Shown in pieces: positions 24,394 through 36,279 of a stretch of DNA of 64,000 nt. Position numbers and translations under genes: made by a program. The notes under the pieces are model-generated. The model saw only the letters and a list, made by a program, of their open reading frames with translations. It was not told where the DNA came from and made no database searches. Position 1 is the first letter of the stretch. Every line of letters starts with the position of its first letter. Source of the stretch: Theristus sp. LFF4_11 (Eukaryota > Nematoda > Chromadorea > Monhysterida > Xyalidae); contig JASANC010000974.1 of NCBI GenBank assembly GCA_030248135.1, positions 62,001 to 126,000 on the forward strand, given 5' to 3'.

Positions 24394-27300
24394 TTAGTCA
24401 CCAAGTAGAAAGGCGCGAATTTTGTCAAACCGCTCGAATTGCGTGTCCAATTCCAACAACGGATCATCAGTCGTCGAAACGTCAACTCCATTTTGATGCG
24501 CCATGTCAACGTCGTGCTTGTCGACAGTGCCACCACCAACAACAGGGGCACTGAATGGACTGATCACCGGAGTGGAACGGGACGTTGAGCTGCCCTGAGA
24601 GTCGACTCCGCCCCCCGACAAATCGGCCAGACATCTTGCGATCGCCGCATCAACATCGGCACTAATTCGGGTTGACCTCGACGATTTCAACAATGAATTT
24701 GCGACTGTCTTCGGTTTCGGTTGCAGTGCACTTTCTCGGGTTTCCTGAGGTTCCTGCTTGATGACTGACTCAAAGGTCCGTGTTTGTGGGTGAGTTTCTA
24801 GTTTCGATGATGGTAGTCGTGTGGGCATCGGTGTTGAGCTGGAATCGCTGTCAGTGCTGCTGTCCAGGTTTGGTTTTGGCTGAGCGCTGAAAAACAGCAG
24901 AATGCAAACAAATACATCAGCGGACATCGAACAACCGGACTTCAGTTGCATTTAAAGGAGAAAATGAAAAAAAATGCATTCTGTACAACCAGCCGATTAC
25001 TTACATCTAAACTGGTCTAACTGAAACTGGCCACGTCTGGTGGTAGAGCTTGAGAGAGTTTCGACAAAATGAGCGAGTGTTTGACGGTAAAAACTAAAAC
25101 AAACAAACGCGCCAAATTCAAATCTCAGAAAGTCTCACCGAATATCCGAGCCAGCATTCCGTTGTATAGCGGCCGTCAATAGTGCGACCATGTCATTCGC
25201 AGTCGTTGGCTTCGTTTCGGTCTTTCCGTGTATTTCCGCCGTTCCATTTGAATCGGGCACGCTGATTGGCTGTGCTGTCGTCGGCGAATCGGCCATCGAT
25301 GGTTTTTCGAACGCCGATTTCGGTTTGGCCGGCCATTTCGCCAGCTGCTCAGCGCGGTCAGCGAACAGTTGATCGAAGTCGGCATCGGATCCATCGAAAA
25401 CCTGTGCGTAAATTGTGATCGCTTCAGAAAATTAGAGTACTTTGAACGTTGCAAACAAAACCGAGTGATTGATATTGATACTGCAGTGTTTTTTGTTGAA
25501 TTAACGGTTTCCAATATCCGACACAAACTCTGTGTGTGATAAAAAAAACAGCAAAACACAACCACAGTAGCTAAAAACACTAAAGCACGCTACAATAAGT
25601 TGAGTACAGGAGTATTCTGAAAGAAGCTGGCTGACTGGGCTTATTTGAATTTCAGTTTAAAACTGTTCCTGACACACGCACACACCAGCACAGCGCATGC
25701 AAATCAGCGTGCCAGAATTTCTATTTCAAAACGATTTGGCTGCGGCCATCATGATTAGAGACAGTCACATCTTGCGCACACAAACAGTGATTTCAAAAAA
25801 AACCACTGTCCAAACAGCACTCACCTGCACAGTTGACCGCATTGCCATCGGTACGTCACTGTACGCTGTTTCCTCCTCATCGTCCACCAGAACGTCCGCT
25901 TTCGGTTCGTTTCTCTTCGGCGCCTTTGCATCCGTCGATCGCTGGTTGCGTCTCTGTTTCAGCGTCTCCTGTCTCGCTCGGTCGACCGCAACAAGCAGAT
26001 TCGCGTCGATGCGCCCGCCGCGCGGCAGCAACCGCTCGAACGGCTCAACGGATGTCTCGTTGTTGGCGACCGTGATTGGTCGCTTGTCGATCTGCGGAAT
26101 CGCCACCAGTTGCTCGGTTTCACGGTCGAAATTCGCGTTTGTTGTGCGACGTTTTCGCTCGAGCGCCGTCGACTCGCTGTCGAGGAACGAGAGTAGGTCG
26201 CCACTATTGGAATCGCCGCGGTGTTCACGGCGTTTTGGTTCGGTTTCTTTCTTCAGTGGCACTGCAATGGAAGCGAGTTCGCCGACGGAAGGTCCGTTCG
26301 TCAGGTGAGGCGGTGTGGCGACCTGTGGTGCGCATGGTAGGATCGGAGTTTCGTGCTGTATTTCGGTTTCGACGGTAGGTTGGTCGTCGATCAGTAGATC
26401 GTCGATCGCAGTTTCACTGAAAAAAAATCGATTTTGATTTTCATTCCCGAAAGGAGACAAGTCACAAGAACACAATGCTTTCGATTCTATGCTCTCGCTT
26501 TTTCGCACGCAAACATATTTTTGAACCACTCAATCTGCAAGTTCCAACACACGAGAAAGTGTTCGTCGTCGTCCGGTTTCGCGTGAACGAATGGAAACAA
26601 CTCTGTCATTCTGATTGGCTTGATGAAACACAACGACCAATCAGCATGTCACAACTTCAAAAGCTGTTCCATCAAAGTGTTAGACCCATGGTTGCGTAAA
26701 ACACGAAGATTACGAACTACAAGCTTCCATCAGACGATGCTTGATCGCTTCCCGAGTTCTCAGCACCGGACTCCTCTTCCGAGGTCGTCTCCACCAGTCG
26801 CGCAGAGGCGTAGCTCCGAGGCCGCTGCGTTTGGCGTCGTCGCACGTTTATCGTTGAGACCAACTCTCTTTCCTGAATACGGTTTGTGAAATGGTTTAAA
26901 ATCACAATTCAAGCCACACTTTCAGCGAAGTTCGGTTTGCAAATATAAAAACCAAATGCGGAAGGATTGTTCGCGTTCAGCTCAGAGTGGACTGGTTACG
27001 AATGGCTTTCTAGGTTCGCTGATGTTTTACCCACACTATAAGATCTGTCTGTGGTAAAACAGCTTCGGCAGTTCTGCCTGGTGTCCGTCGCACTGACGAG
27101 CCAGGGAACACCGCGGTATGCGTCTACCTGGCGAACCCGCAAACAGCGAATTTCAAGTATAATCACTTTTGAAGAAATGCTTGTCAGACGATTACGCACT
27201 GATTGACACGTTTTGACACGTGATTGTCAGGCTGCTATTGTACAGTGACCGTCACAAAACAAACACACAGGCACAAACACAGACACACTGGCAACGTCAT

Positions 27301-30300
27301 GTGTTCGTGAATGAGCAACCTCACAGACTGGATGAACAAAAACACGTCGTGTGTTAAAGAAGGTGCACGGTCTTCAGACCAGAACTCGAGACTCGACGCC
27401 AGTTTTGTACTACAGTGTGTTTCCTTAAGTCTGTCCTCTTTTCTTAGCGGAATACTGACAAGAAAGAAGTTGAACGAACGAGCATCGGCTTTGAAAAAAA
27501 CACAAATTCCCCCACAAAATCGGACTATTGGGTTGCCCGCCAGATACGATTTCCAGTTCATGCTTCTTCAATTTTTTTAAGTTTCGCGGGATCTGTATTC
27601 TGCCAAAAAGTAACAGGTTTAAAGAAATATACTGTAGACAAGAAAAAAGCAATGCATCACCTCGCTTCGGAAGCGCTGATTGGCTGCCGTCGTCTCCGCC
27701 GCTCTCCGCTGCCTGTTCGTTCGTTCACAGTTGCAATTGATGAAATGCAACTCGGGCGCCGTGTCGAATGGACTCGAGTGCGCCAAGGACGCGATACGCA
27801 GCGCACGCCACTCGCAACGGCGGTACGGCAGCTCGCGGCACGCCTGCGAAACAAAAAACACAACAATTTGATGTTTTCAGATTGATTGATTGATTTAGGA
27901 AAACGATTAAAAACAACTTGTCCGGGTCCTTGTGGCTTTATTGCCCGGGAAGGTTGATTTTGTGAATTTCTGCTTTTAAGAATCGCTGATGCTTTACCCA
28001 GACTATAAGATCTGTTTGTGGTACAACACCTTCGGCAGTTCTCTGCCTGGTGTCCGTCGCACTGACGAGCCAGGCGGCACCGCGGTATGCGTCTACCTGG
28101 CGAGACCGCGAACAGCGAACTTCATGTATCACAACAATGAAGTTTTCAGATTGATTGATTAATTTGAGAAAACGATTAAAAACGATTTTTTAATTGTAAA
28201 ACCACCCGAACAACCTGCAACCGCCGGCGACACCAACCTCAAAGCGGACGCAAGCGCCCGGCAGCAGCAGTTCGCGCTCAGCGCGGCCGGCTTCCAGCGC
28301 CTCATCGATCACCCGCTGCGGCACGTGCACTCGCTCGCACGTCTCCTCCCCCCGGCTCGTCGGGCGGATTGCGCTGGCGCCATCGACTTGCGTTGTGATG
28401 TTCGTCAGCCAGTAGCAACCGGCCGAGTCTGGCAGGCTCAGCTCGCCGATAGCGTCCTGCGCACACACGAACAACAACAATAATTTTGCTTGTTCTCTAA
28501 ACTTTCAGAGCGTTTTTTTCTGTGGCCGTATTGTGTGCATAGCCGTGCTGTATGCCCGTGTCGCCGTTACCCGTTCACTGCGGCGGGCTCTTGTGTACAG
28601 TCCATAAAATATATACAACATGACGCAAACATGACGTGATGACCAACCAATCAGCGCTGAGAACACCTCATGATTAACCAATCAGCACTGAGAGTTGCTA
28701 TGACCAACCAATCAGCTAGTTGCATATATTAGCGAGATTGACTGTAGGCGACAGAATTGCGGCACGCAGCACCACGTCACACCACGCCGTCGCACGGCTA
28801 CGCTGCTTTATCAGCATCACAGAAACGGCATGACCAGTCGTTTTGTTCAGTGACGTTGTTCAATTTGGTTGGCAGTTGTAGCGCGAATAACGAAAACTTG
28901 CGGCCGTTCCAAAATCGACCGTCGTCATGAGTTTCACACTCACCTCCAAAACTAAACACGCACAGACACATACAAAAACCAGAACACTCTGTGCGAAACG
29001 AACGCTCAACAGCGGCCGCCACGGTCGTATGGCGAGCGCGAGGAAACGATGCCGCGGCAGATGGCGATGCTCGTGGCGCAGCCAGTCGGGCGATTGAACG
29101 CAGTGCACCTGCACGGTGACGCCTTCGCGCACGAGCGCCCGCTGTGCGACGCTGTCCAGGCGGGGCATCTGCGACGAAAAGCATCGGGACAAGTACGGAT
29201 TGAAGGTGAACAGACCTTCACAGACAGGTGACAGAGAAAAAGCTGCTTAGTATGTTTGTCACCAAAATCACCCTAAGAAATGAAATAAATGCACAACACA
29301 ACTTGCGCTGTTCGAAAAAAGCAAATCTGATCGCTCTCATCTGTCTGCAATTGGTCAACCACTGCATCACACACAAACCGTGGCTTGTAAAAAAGCAAAC
29401 CAGCATGATTTGAATTGGACGCACTGGCACAACCACCAGGATCAGAAATCATTGCCGTGAAAGCATTCTGTTCTGAATAATGCTCGGTGAAGAAATCAAC
29501 TAAACCCAAACACCACAAAAAACCCAACCAAATTGCATGATAATGGCCTGGCCTAATCAACATCAGACGCAGAAAAGCGGTGGCCTCATGATCAGTGAAA
29601 ACGACAAAAATCTAAAGCAACGAAAACCACAAAACCACAACAACAAATTTTATGGCTGTGTGCGCAGCTTTGCTGATTTGGACACTGGTTTTCCTTGTGC
29701 ATATGCGTGACACTTACAATGTGGCGAATAAAATCAATCAATCAATCAATCAATAAAATCAATCAATCAATCAGCAAAACCACCGACCGCTGCGCGCAAC
29801 GGGTCCCGTTCCATCGATGCGAACGTCTCCGACTCTCCATCCGGCGCGAATGACTGACCGCCCAGCTGTAAATACTGATACAGCGCAATCAGTTGCGGCT
29901 CGTGGTCGAGCGCGAGACGGGGCACGAGTACGAGCTCGTCCTTGGGCGTCACCGCGAGCGCCAGGAGCACGTCCGGGTCGGCCGGGTCGCGCCAGACGCC
30001 GGCGACCATGCACTCGATCAGGTCGTTGCTGCCGGGTGGAATCGTTGTCGCTGTAATATCTTTTATTTTGGTCCCGCGTCTCAATGCGCGCATAGATGGG
30101 TAAGCAGTCTCGCGGGAATTCAAAATTGGCAAAGGGATCCATGTGCCCTAAATAAGGCCGGGTCACTTAGGCTATTCTGAATTACCACATAAAGATTGAA
30201 ACCAGTTTCCTTTCACGTCCACAACCGCATTGAGTCGCAGGTCTTAAAGAAAGATAATGCATGATAATGGAATTTTATTGATTGTGAGTTTATTAAGGTC

Positions 30301-32036
30301 TGCCCATACAGACGACGTTTGTACGACACGGCGCGGCACGTCACTACGTCTCGTGTTATTCTATACCACCGCACTCGGAGATGTGCCGTTCACGTAAAGC
30401 GGCATTCATGAAGAAATATTTATGAAGCAGTATTTAGTGACGCGTAGTAGCTGTGGTAAAACATATCTGATATTAGCCACGCGGTCACTAAATATTTCTT
30501 CATGATTGCCGCTCAAGTCAGTATTGACGGGGGCCTTTGTCGACAGGGCACACTGTTCTGAAAACAGCGGTGTCACACTTTAGGACAAGTCATCCAGCAG
30601 ATGCAGAAGAAAGGTGTGGCCTCATCAAAAAACCACAACAGCAGGATCCAGGATCTAACCATCATTGTTCACAGAGTCCATTGCTCCATTGGCATCACCA
30701 TCACTGCTGATCAGTTGTGTGCAGCGAGAGAAAAGCGGCACGCGAATTGCGGACACGGGCGCCGTGGACGTGCTCGGCAGCGAGCCGTGCGGCATGGGCG
30801 CGTCGCTGAACCAAACCTGAGGCGAAGATTGTTTTTTTTTGGAAAAACGAACCTCAATAATTGCCGAACAACTTATGCCGAAACTGATGTTGTTCGTTTG
30901 CAACCACCCTTACTACTGCTGGTTTCTTCAATTTGTCCTTCTGTGTCTGTCCTGTACAGAAAGCATGCATCACGTGATCACCAACCAATCAGCTGATTGT
31001 CCTGTCTATAATTGAGGATTCACGACTGTAACACTTACCTCGTTCGTTAAGTATTATGCCAAAAAAAACGAACAAACTTATTTTACCGATTGGCCGATTC
31101 TGAGAACAGTAGAGAGCGTCTCTGACTGTTGGAAAAGTGCCTTTCCATTGTAAATGGTGTGTTCGTCGAAAAAGACGAGACGAGGCCGCGAGCAGAGCAA
31201 CTCGTCAACTCCGCCCACCAGGCCAATGCCGACGTCATTTAGGGCCACGATTAGACCTTGCTTGAAGTTGTCACCTGGAAAGGAGGGCAGAGAAAGCCTT
31301 TCAATACAGCCTAAATTATACCGCAACTCTAAATTATATGTCATAAAGTGGAATGGTTGGTGGTCACGTGATGCATGCTTTCTGTGCCGGACAGACTCCA
31401 CCCACACCTCCATAGTAGTGCCCGCACAGACGGCATGTAACACGTGATCACACCAACTAATCAACTGATAGTCTATAGTTCAAAGTTCGACTGTAAGTGA
31501 AGTAGAAACCGAATCGTTGAATACTATAGCTGACGAATTAACAGAAAAATCTTTGCCTCTCTGGACCGGAATCCACCCATCATAGAAAACAGTGCGGTTT
31601 TGAGCTCTAATGCGGTGCAAAAAAACTCATCGCGCTACGCAATGAATGGTTGTTTTGAAATTGATACCAGACGCCACCACATCCCCAACCAACCAAATCA
31701 ACAACGAAAATTCACACCGCAAAAAAAACCCAAAAAAACGAACGAAAATTCGACGACGAGGAGGCCATTTGGTCGAAGTATTGCGATCGGGCGTCGTTGC
31801 GTTCATCGTTGAAGTCGACCACACCGAAACCACCGCCGGTGTGCGGGTGGTCGGAGCGTAGCACGTCATCTGCTGCTGAAACATCAAGCAAAACCTTTTT
31901 TGGCCTGCGGCTGCGGCCTTTGTTGTTGTTCATCGCCCAGGGTGGGAAAGGTGGTGTCGCAATTTGGCCGATCGAGCGGGCTCGGTCGGGTGTGGACGCT
32001 GGGTAGGAGCTGCGGCCTTTCGCGGAAAATAGCGCG

Positions 32037-32069
<33 letters not shown>

Positions 32070-32532
32070 GTTCGGCTGGCGAGTGTTGCAACTCGTATCA
32101 GCTGTGTTGTACCGACGAGAGTTGCATGGCAGTCATATCGGCTACTTTTTCTGCCAGCTCCGCGACAAATGGAATACGCGTTTAGCGGCGCTGTGAGGTG
32201 GATTCCAGGGATACCTGTCAGGATACCAAGGAACTCCGCTTGCGACGGAGGCTCGCACCATCGCTGCCCGAATATCGCACGTCGCGACGACATTGGTCCA
32301 CGGGACCATCCGCATCCATGCACTTTCACAGCAAACCGCAAACAAAAAAAACACCTGCAGCAAACCGACCGATCCTCCGCTGCTGGAACGCGTACGCAGC
32401 GACGCGTGTCTTGTCGCTCACGGCGTCGCTGTATCGCTCCGGCGGCGGCGTGTTCGGTGGGATTTCGCCGATCGACAGTAAATTCGCGTGCAAACAACGC
32501 TGGTATTCAAACTCCAAATCGACGTCATCCAT
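24394..32532 (-). CDS. Large protein with OB/cold-shock-like N-terminal segments and disordered C-terminus
   Basis: Not recognised by name. Minus-strand exons 32532-32355, 31875-31744, 31274-31087, 30816-30699, 30050-29788, 29168-29004, 28456-28238, 27843-27661, 26872-26721, 26416-25825, 25401-25139 and 24886-24394 (TAA) join in frame to about 981 residues; the 3' ends of exons 4 and 6 are uncertain. The ATG at 32532 follows an in-frame stop. Residues about 104-206 run FKQGLIVALNDVGIGLVGG, RPRLVFFDEHTIYNG, LRIGQSVVWF, PVSAIRV, the strand order of a cold-shock/OB fold. Later pieces end the same way: LVREGVTVQVHC then FLALAIRP, and LLLPGACVRFE then WRALRIASL. From about 480 on it is charged and disordered, with DDLLIDD, ELDTQFERFDKIRAFLLGD at the end and several K/R patches. 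An RNA-binding role like UNR/CSDE1 is only a guess. Confidence 0.65.
27000..27150. repeat. Dispersed repeat with CCGCGGTATGCGTCTACC core
   Basis: ACTATAAGATCTGTCTGTGG, CCTGGTGTCCGTCGCACTG and ACCGCGGTATGCGTCTACCT are shared with 27985-28130 in the same orientation and with 6950-7075 and 14705-14790 in reverse. Confidence 0.7.
27985..28130. repeat. Dispersed repeat with CCGCGGTATGCGTCTACC core, second copy
   Basis: Same family as 27000-27150, about 85 percent alike by eye. The two copies flank the exon at 27661-27843. Confidence 0.7.
28637..28713 (+). repeat. Three tandem ACCAATCAGC units
   Basis: ATGACCAACCAATCAGCGCT, ATGATTAACCAATCAGCACT and ATGACCAACCAATCAGCTAG occur in a row at about 30-bp spacing. 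Could be tandemly repeated CCAAT-type sites or a remnant of the CCAATCAGC palindrome family. Followed by GCATATATTAGCGAGATTG, which recurs inverted at 37100-37135. Confidence 0.6.
29730..29773. repeat. Microsatellite (AATC)n
   Basis: AAAATCAATCAATCAATCAA repeated twice with one interruption, 15 bp from the donor of exon 30050-29788. Confidence 0.85.
30055..30245 (+). repeat. Dispersed repeat (GAATTACCACATAAAG family)
   Basis: Third copy of the family at 3310-3510 and 16490-16645. Confidence 0.5.
30293..30538. mobile_element. Palindromic MITE family B with family A nested in it
   Basis: Outer arms TTAAGGTCTGCCCATACAGA and GTATTGACGGGGGCCTTT belong to family B (inner CGGCGCGGCACGTCACTACG). 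At 30396-30514 a family A palindrome (AAAGCGGCATTCATGAAG ... CTTCATGATTGCCGCTCAA) interrupts it, so family A was active after B at this site. Confidence 0.7.
30940..31015. mobile_element. Single arm of CCAATCAGC/CACGTG palindrome
   Basis: CTGTACAGAAAGCATGCATC then ACGTGATCACCAACC and AATCAGCTGATTG, then CTATAATTGAGGATTCACGA. One arm only. Confidence 0.6.
31322..31490. mobile_element. CCAATCAGC/CACGTG palindrome
   Basis: Arms: ACTCTAAATTATATGTCATA, GGTTGGTGGTCACGTGATGC at left; AACACGTGATCACACC, AACTAATCAACTGATAGTC and GTTCGACTGTAAG at right. In the intron between exons 31875-31744 and 31274-31087. Confidence 0.7.
31917..32070 (-). mobile_element. Second SINE-like repeat, with adjacent (GTT)n
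   Basis: TTGTTGTTCATCGCCCAGGG, GCAATTTGGCCGATCGAGCG, GGCTCGGTCGGGTGTGGACG. Matches 39797-39895 (same strand) and 46355-46450 and 49848-50180 (opposite strand). Read on the minus strand the unit ends in (AAC)n. A separate (GTT)n microsatellite fills 32037-32070. Confidence 0.7.
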
Positions 32533-35500
32533 GTCCCCGTATCTTTAGTTCGGCTTTACAAAGCTAAACTGCAGAAACGGATGGGCATGTGCGCTGTTGA
32601 ATCTATGGTTCGCTGATCGGACCAATCAGTGAGCCCAACTGAGAACACAGCCAATCAACGGGTTGCCTTATGATTTACAGTTACGACTGGATGTTTTCAC
32701 GCATTTTCTTGTGTTCGATTTCTTTCATTCAAGCAACAACCAATCTATCGGCAAGTAGGGTTCAAGAATGGAATGACCAATCAATCAATCGGGCGGCTGT
32801 ATGCTAGGCGGTCCGTTTCGTTTAGCGTTTTGGCACACGAAATGGTGTAATTCAGCACACTTCAAAAACATTCTAGCACGCTGATTGACTGTATGACAGA
32901 GCTGATCACGAAACAACAATTTCGAATAACGCGGCCAATCAGCTGCTGAGAAACAAAAATATACCGTACGGACTGGTTTGTCAAGATATCAGGAAACCGA
33001 TGGTTAAACGGTCGATCCTGATGATACAACAGCAGCAACAAATCACGTTCCAAAACGCCATCTCCCTCGTTTTCTCGAGACGTTTTCGTAGTTTTTTTAT
33101 TTTCCATCTTCACACATCAACAACAAGACAACATCTGTGCATTTTCTTTATCAAAACAGATAATCTTTACTTTTACTTTTGAATACCAGGATGCTTTTCA
33201 ATCCAAAATTGAATTTAACAAAAAATTTCACGATTACAGTGATGTTACGAGAAAAAACAATGACAAAGGGCGAGATGTGACACACGAACAGAAAAAAACT
33301 AACAACCGAAGAATATCAATCAAAAAAGAAACAAAATAAAGATCATTGTGATGCAAAATAACGAATAAGCACGTGGTGGTTTATTGGGAAGTGGAAAAGT
33401 TCACTGAAATTTGAAATTGGATTGGAAACAATTTTCTGTTAGTTTTTCTCTTAATCTGCTACAGCTTCGATATTCCAAACGCTGTCACTGGCATCCAAAA
33501 GTGCGTACAACCCACCAAATAAATTAAAAAAAAAAGCACGTAAGCTTGAGCGATTGAAAACTCATTTTTATCCGATTAGAAATCTGAGCACTTTCAGTTT
33601 CACAATCCAATTTCAACGAGTTTTTTTACCGATGAGGCATATTATTTCATCATTTCGTACTTACATAATGGTTCGGTGGGTCATAGCAAGGCGATATCTG
33701 TGTTTTGCAACGGTTAATATGATTTGTTTCGCGAAAGTTTTATTGAACAATAAATCAGAAAACAAACCGATAGCCGACACGAGGACAAGAAAACGTCCAC
33801 TATTCAGTGCGAGAGTTCAAAAAGTGCATGAATTCATGAATGCCGGTGCAAACGTTTCTCATTCTTTCAGTGTTACATGGTGAATCAAAAGTTAAGACAG
33901 CAGAAAACAGCAAGCAGAACGTGCAATTCCTTTGTGGATGTTGCTCTGGAAGCAAGGCTGATTTGATATTGAGCTTCAATCAAACGATGCAGCGTTCTTT
34001 GCTTCCAAGAAACTCCGACAAAAATCTTGCATCCACGAAACTTATTATTTGTTGCGAACAATATACTTGCATAACGCCAAAAATTAAAAAAAACGGGTTC
34101 TTTACATTTGACCAAAAAAACAACTAGTGCTATGTACTAATGAAGAAAGCAGAGAACAAAGAAAAAAGTAACAAACAAAAACAAACAAAGATGACCAGCT
34201 TGTGATGCGACACGATATACGAATGAAAACGGAAAACATATTGAATCCATCAAAAAATACAAACATAAAATATAATCAACATAGAAAAAAGAGAATAACA
34301 ACAGGGATAACATTCCACCGTGGCCGAAGGATGCGGTTTTTGTGAAATCGTACAAATTTACATTTCTTACATATTTACGAGTATTTTTTTAATTTCTGTT
34401 TGTGAAAATACGTACAAGTAACAACAACAATAACTAGATTTGGAGATGGTAAAACAAAAAAATTGGGAAGCATATACATATGAACGAAGCTATAAATTAC
34501 AGACTTTACGCGCATTTTATGCAAAACTATTGTCAGAATCCCGTTGAAGCTGTTCAGCATTAGCAGAGAAATTTGAATTTTATATATGATCGATTTTTAG
34601 CAGCTTTATACTCGAATGTTTTTTTCAATACAGTCTATCGTTCGTTTCATTGCTCACGCCAATTCGTTCAGTATGTTCTTCCACTCCCTTTCACAGTGAA
34701 CCACAAAAGACACGTGATGCATCGCAAGTTATGCGCCCAGTTTTCAAACAAGAAATCAACAGACCTCGCAGGAGTTTTTGAAACTCACTACCAAACAAGA
34801 ACAGAACGACCCAAAACCGAAAAACCAACCTAATCTACAGCTGTTTTAAAAGCAAAAAATAGCCGATTAAAGGGTAAATTAAAAAAAAACTAACATTAAT
34901 TTGAAAAAACCAACAGGTGAATAACAAAAATGTGCATCGCAAAATATGTGAACATGTGAAACAAACCGGCTCTGTACAGATTTTTACATTGGGATGATAG
35001 GACATTGGAACAAAGAAAACTCGACAAAAAAATTGTGAAGTGATTCAATTTCACCCACTTGTTGCAGTGACTTCTCGCAGCAAAGCGATGACGTTGGTTG
35101 GGGCCACTAAAACCTGTGAAAAACATACTCGAAATGAAACTACAACCACACCAGAGAAACCAAACCACTGTAACAACAAATTGTGAATGGGTAACTCTTG
35201 TAGCTTTAGCTGTGTGGGTGACGCATAAAAAATACAAAGATTACGACACGAGAACGCAAAACGTAGCAAATCGATTAATGATAACGTTTGTTTGTCAAAA
35301 CCTGCGTGTGATAGAGATGATGATATCTGTAGTGACGTCATCTCTATCTGACAAGATTAAACAAGAACACGATAAACCAATGGATGAGAAAATTCAACTT
35401 TACATGCTGTTTACAGGGTGCAGGACAACATGGCTTGCAATTTGCATTTCGAAAAACAACAACAAAAAAGTAACCAAAAAAACACATTTTGCCAAACCTT

Positions 35501-36279
35501 GTTTCAGTGTTTGTATGGGTTGATTAGCTGGATAAAAATAGTGTGATAATCATAATCATCGTGGTGTTGCCTGTAACAAAAAAGCACTGTACATTCGTGT
35601 GTATGACAAAACTTTCACAGTAACCAAGATCAACCAACCAGTCAAAAAAAAGAGAGAACTTGCTTTGCGTGCTCAACCACAAAAACAAAACTTTTGCCAA
35701 ACGATGGTGGTTAAAATGAATGTTATGAGCAAAATGAATCTTAACAATTTACAGTTTCACATCAATGAATGAAAAACAAAAGCAAACAAAAAATATAAAT
35801 CAATGCACCAGAAGAATACAAAAACGGAACAAGAAACATCGTTTTTTTGACAACGTAGTACTGCTTTCGAAAAACCACCTTCAAATAAAAATACATGCCG
35901 TTTGCTGGAACCAGTCAGACAAGACAGTCAGCCCACTCGCATGCACTGTGTTTGCTTTGATGTGTGTGTGTGAAGAATGACTTTACATTCAATCTGACTG
36001 GTCAAATAAAACCGACAAAAGTGTGTGACGAATTCGTTTTTCTTCTAGAAATTCAAATTGTTTGCCGGATGAACAACAGAAAATACGGCACAAACATGAT
36101 AACGAAAACTCTGCCGAATACTGCCCGAATGAACGTAAGATTTGACTGAATTAAAAACAAAGAAACAAACAAACATTGTGAACGGTAAACGATATTTTTG
36201 CAGTCAATTTTGTTTGCCATTGATGAACCCTGTGCGCGGACGACGGTTGAATACTTTTTTCTTACGTTACACTTCACGT
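32533..36279. other. 3.7-kb gap: promoter of minus-strand gene at left, Pumilio 3' flank at right
   Basis: 32560-32950 is the 5' flank of the gene starting at 32532 and holds several CCAAT motifs (32620, 32650, 32780, 32935). 33100-36200 is AT-rich with many A/T runs; it is downstream of the Pumilio stop and is probably partly its 3' UTR. A possible isolated terminal exon on minus (35110-35061, VLVAPTNVIALLREV then TATSG and stop, after a TTCACAG acceptor) has no upstream partner I can find. Confidence 0.4.

Noticed and set aside
27657..27866. Alternative minus-strand frame with Arg-rich protein over exon 27843-27661
   Set aside because: That frame would meet a stop in the next exon (26872-26721); the frame used keeps phase on both sides.
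33554..34127. Small plus-strand genes downstream of Pumilio
   Set aside because: AT-rich frames without splice partners or family resemblance; the region is better read as 3' flank.
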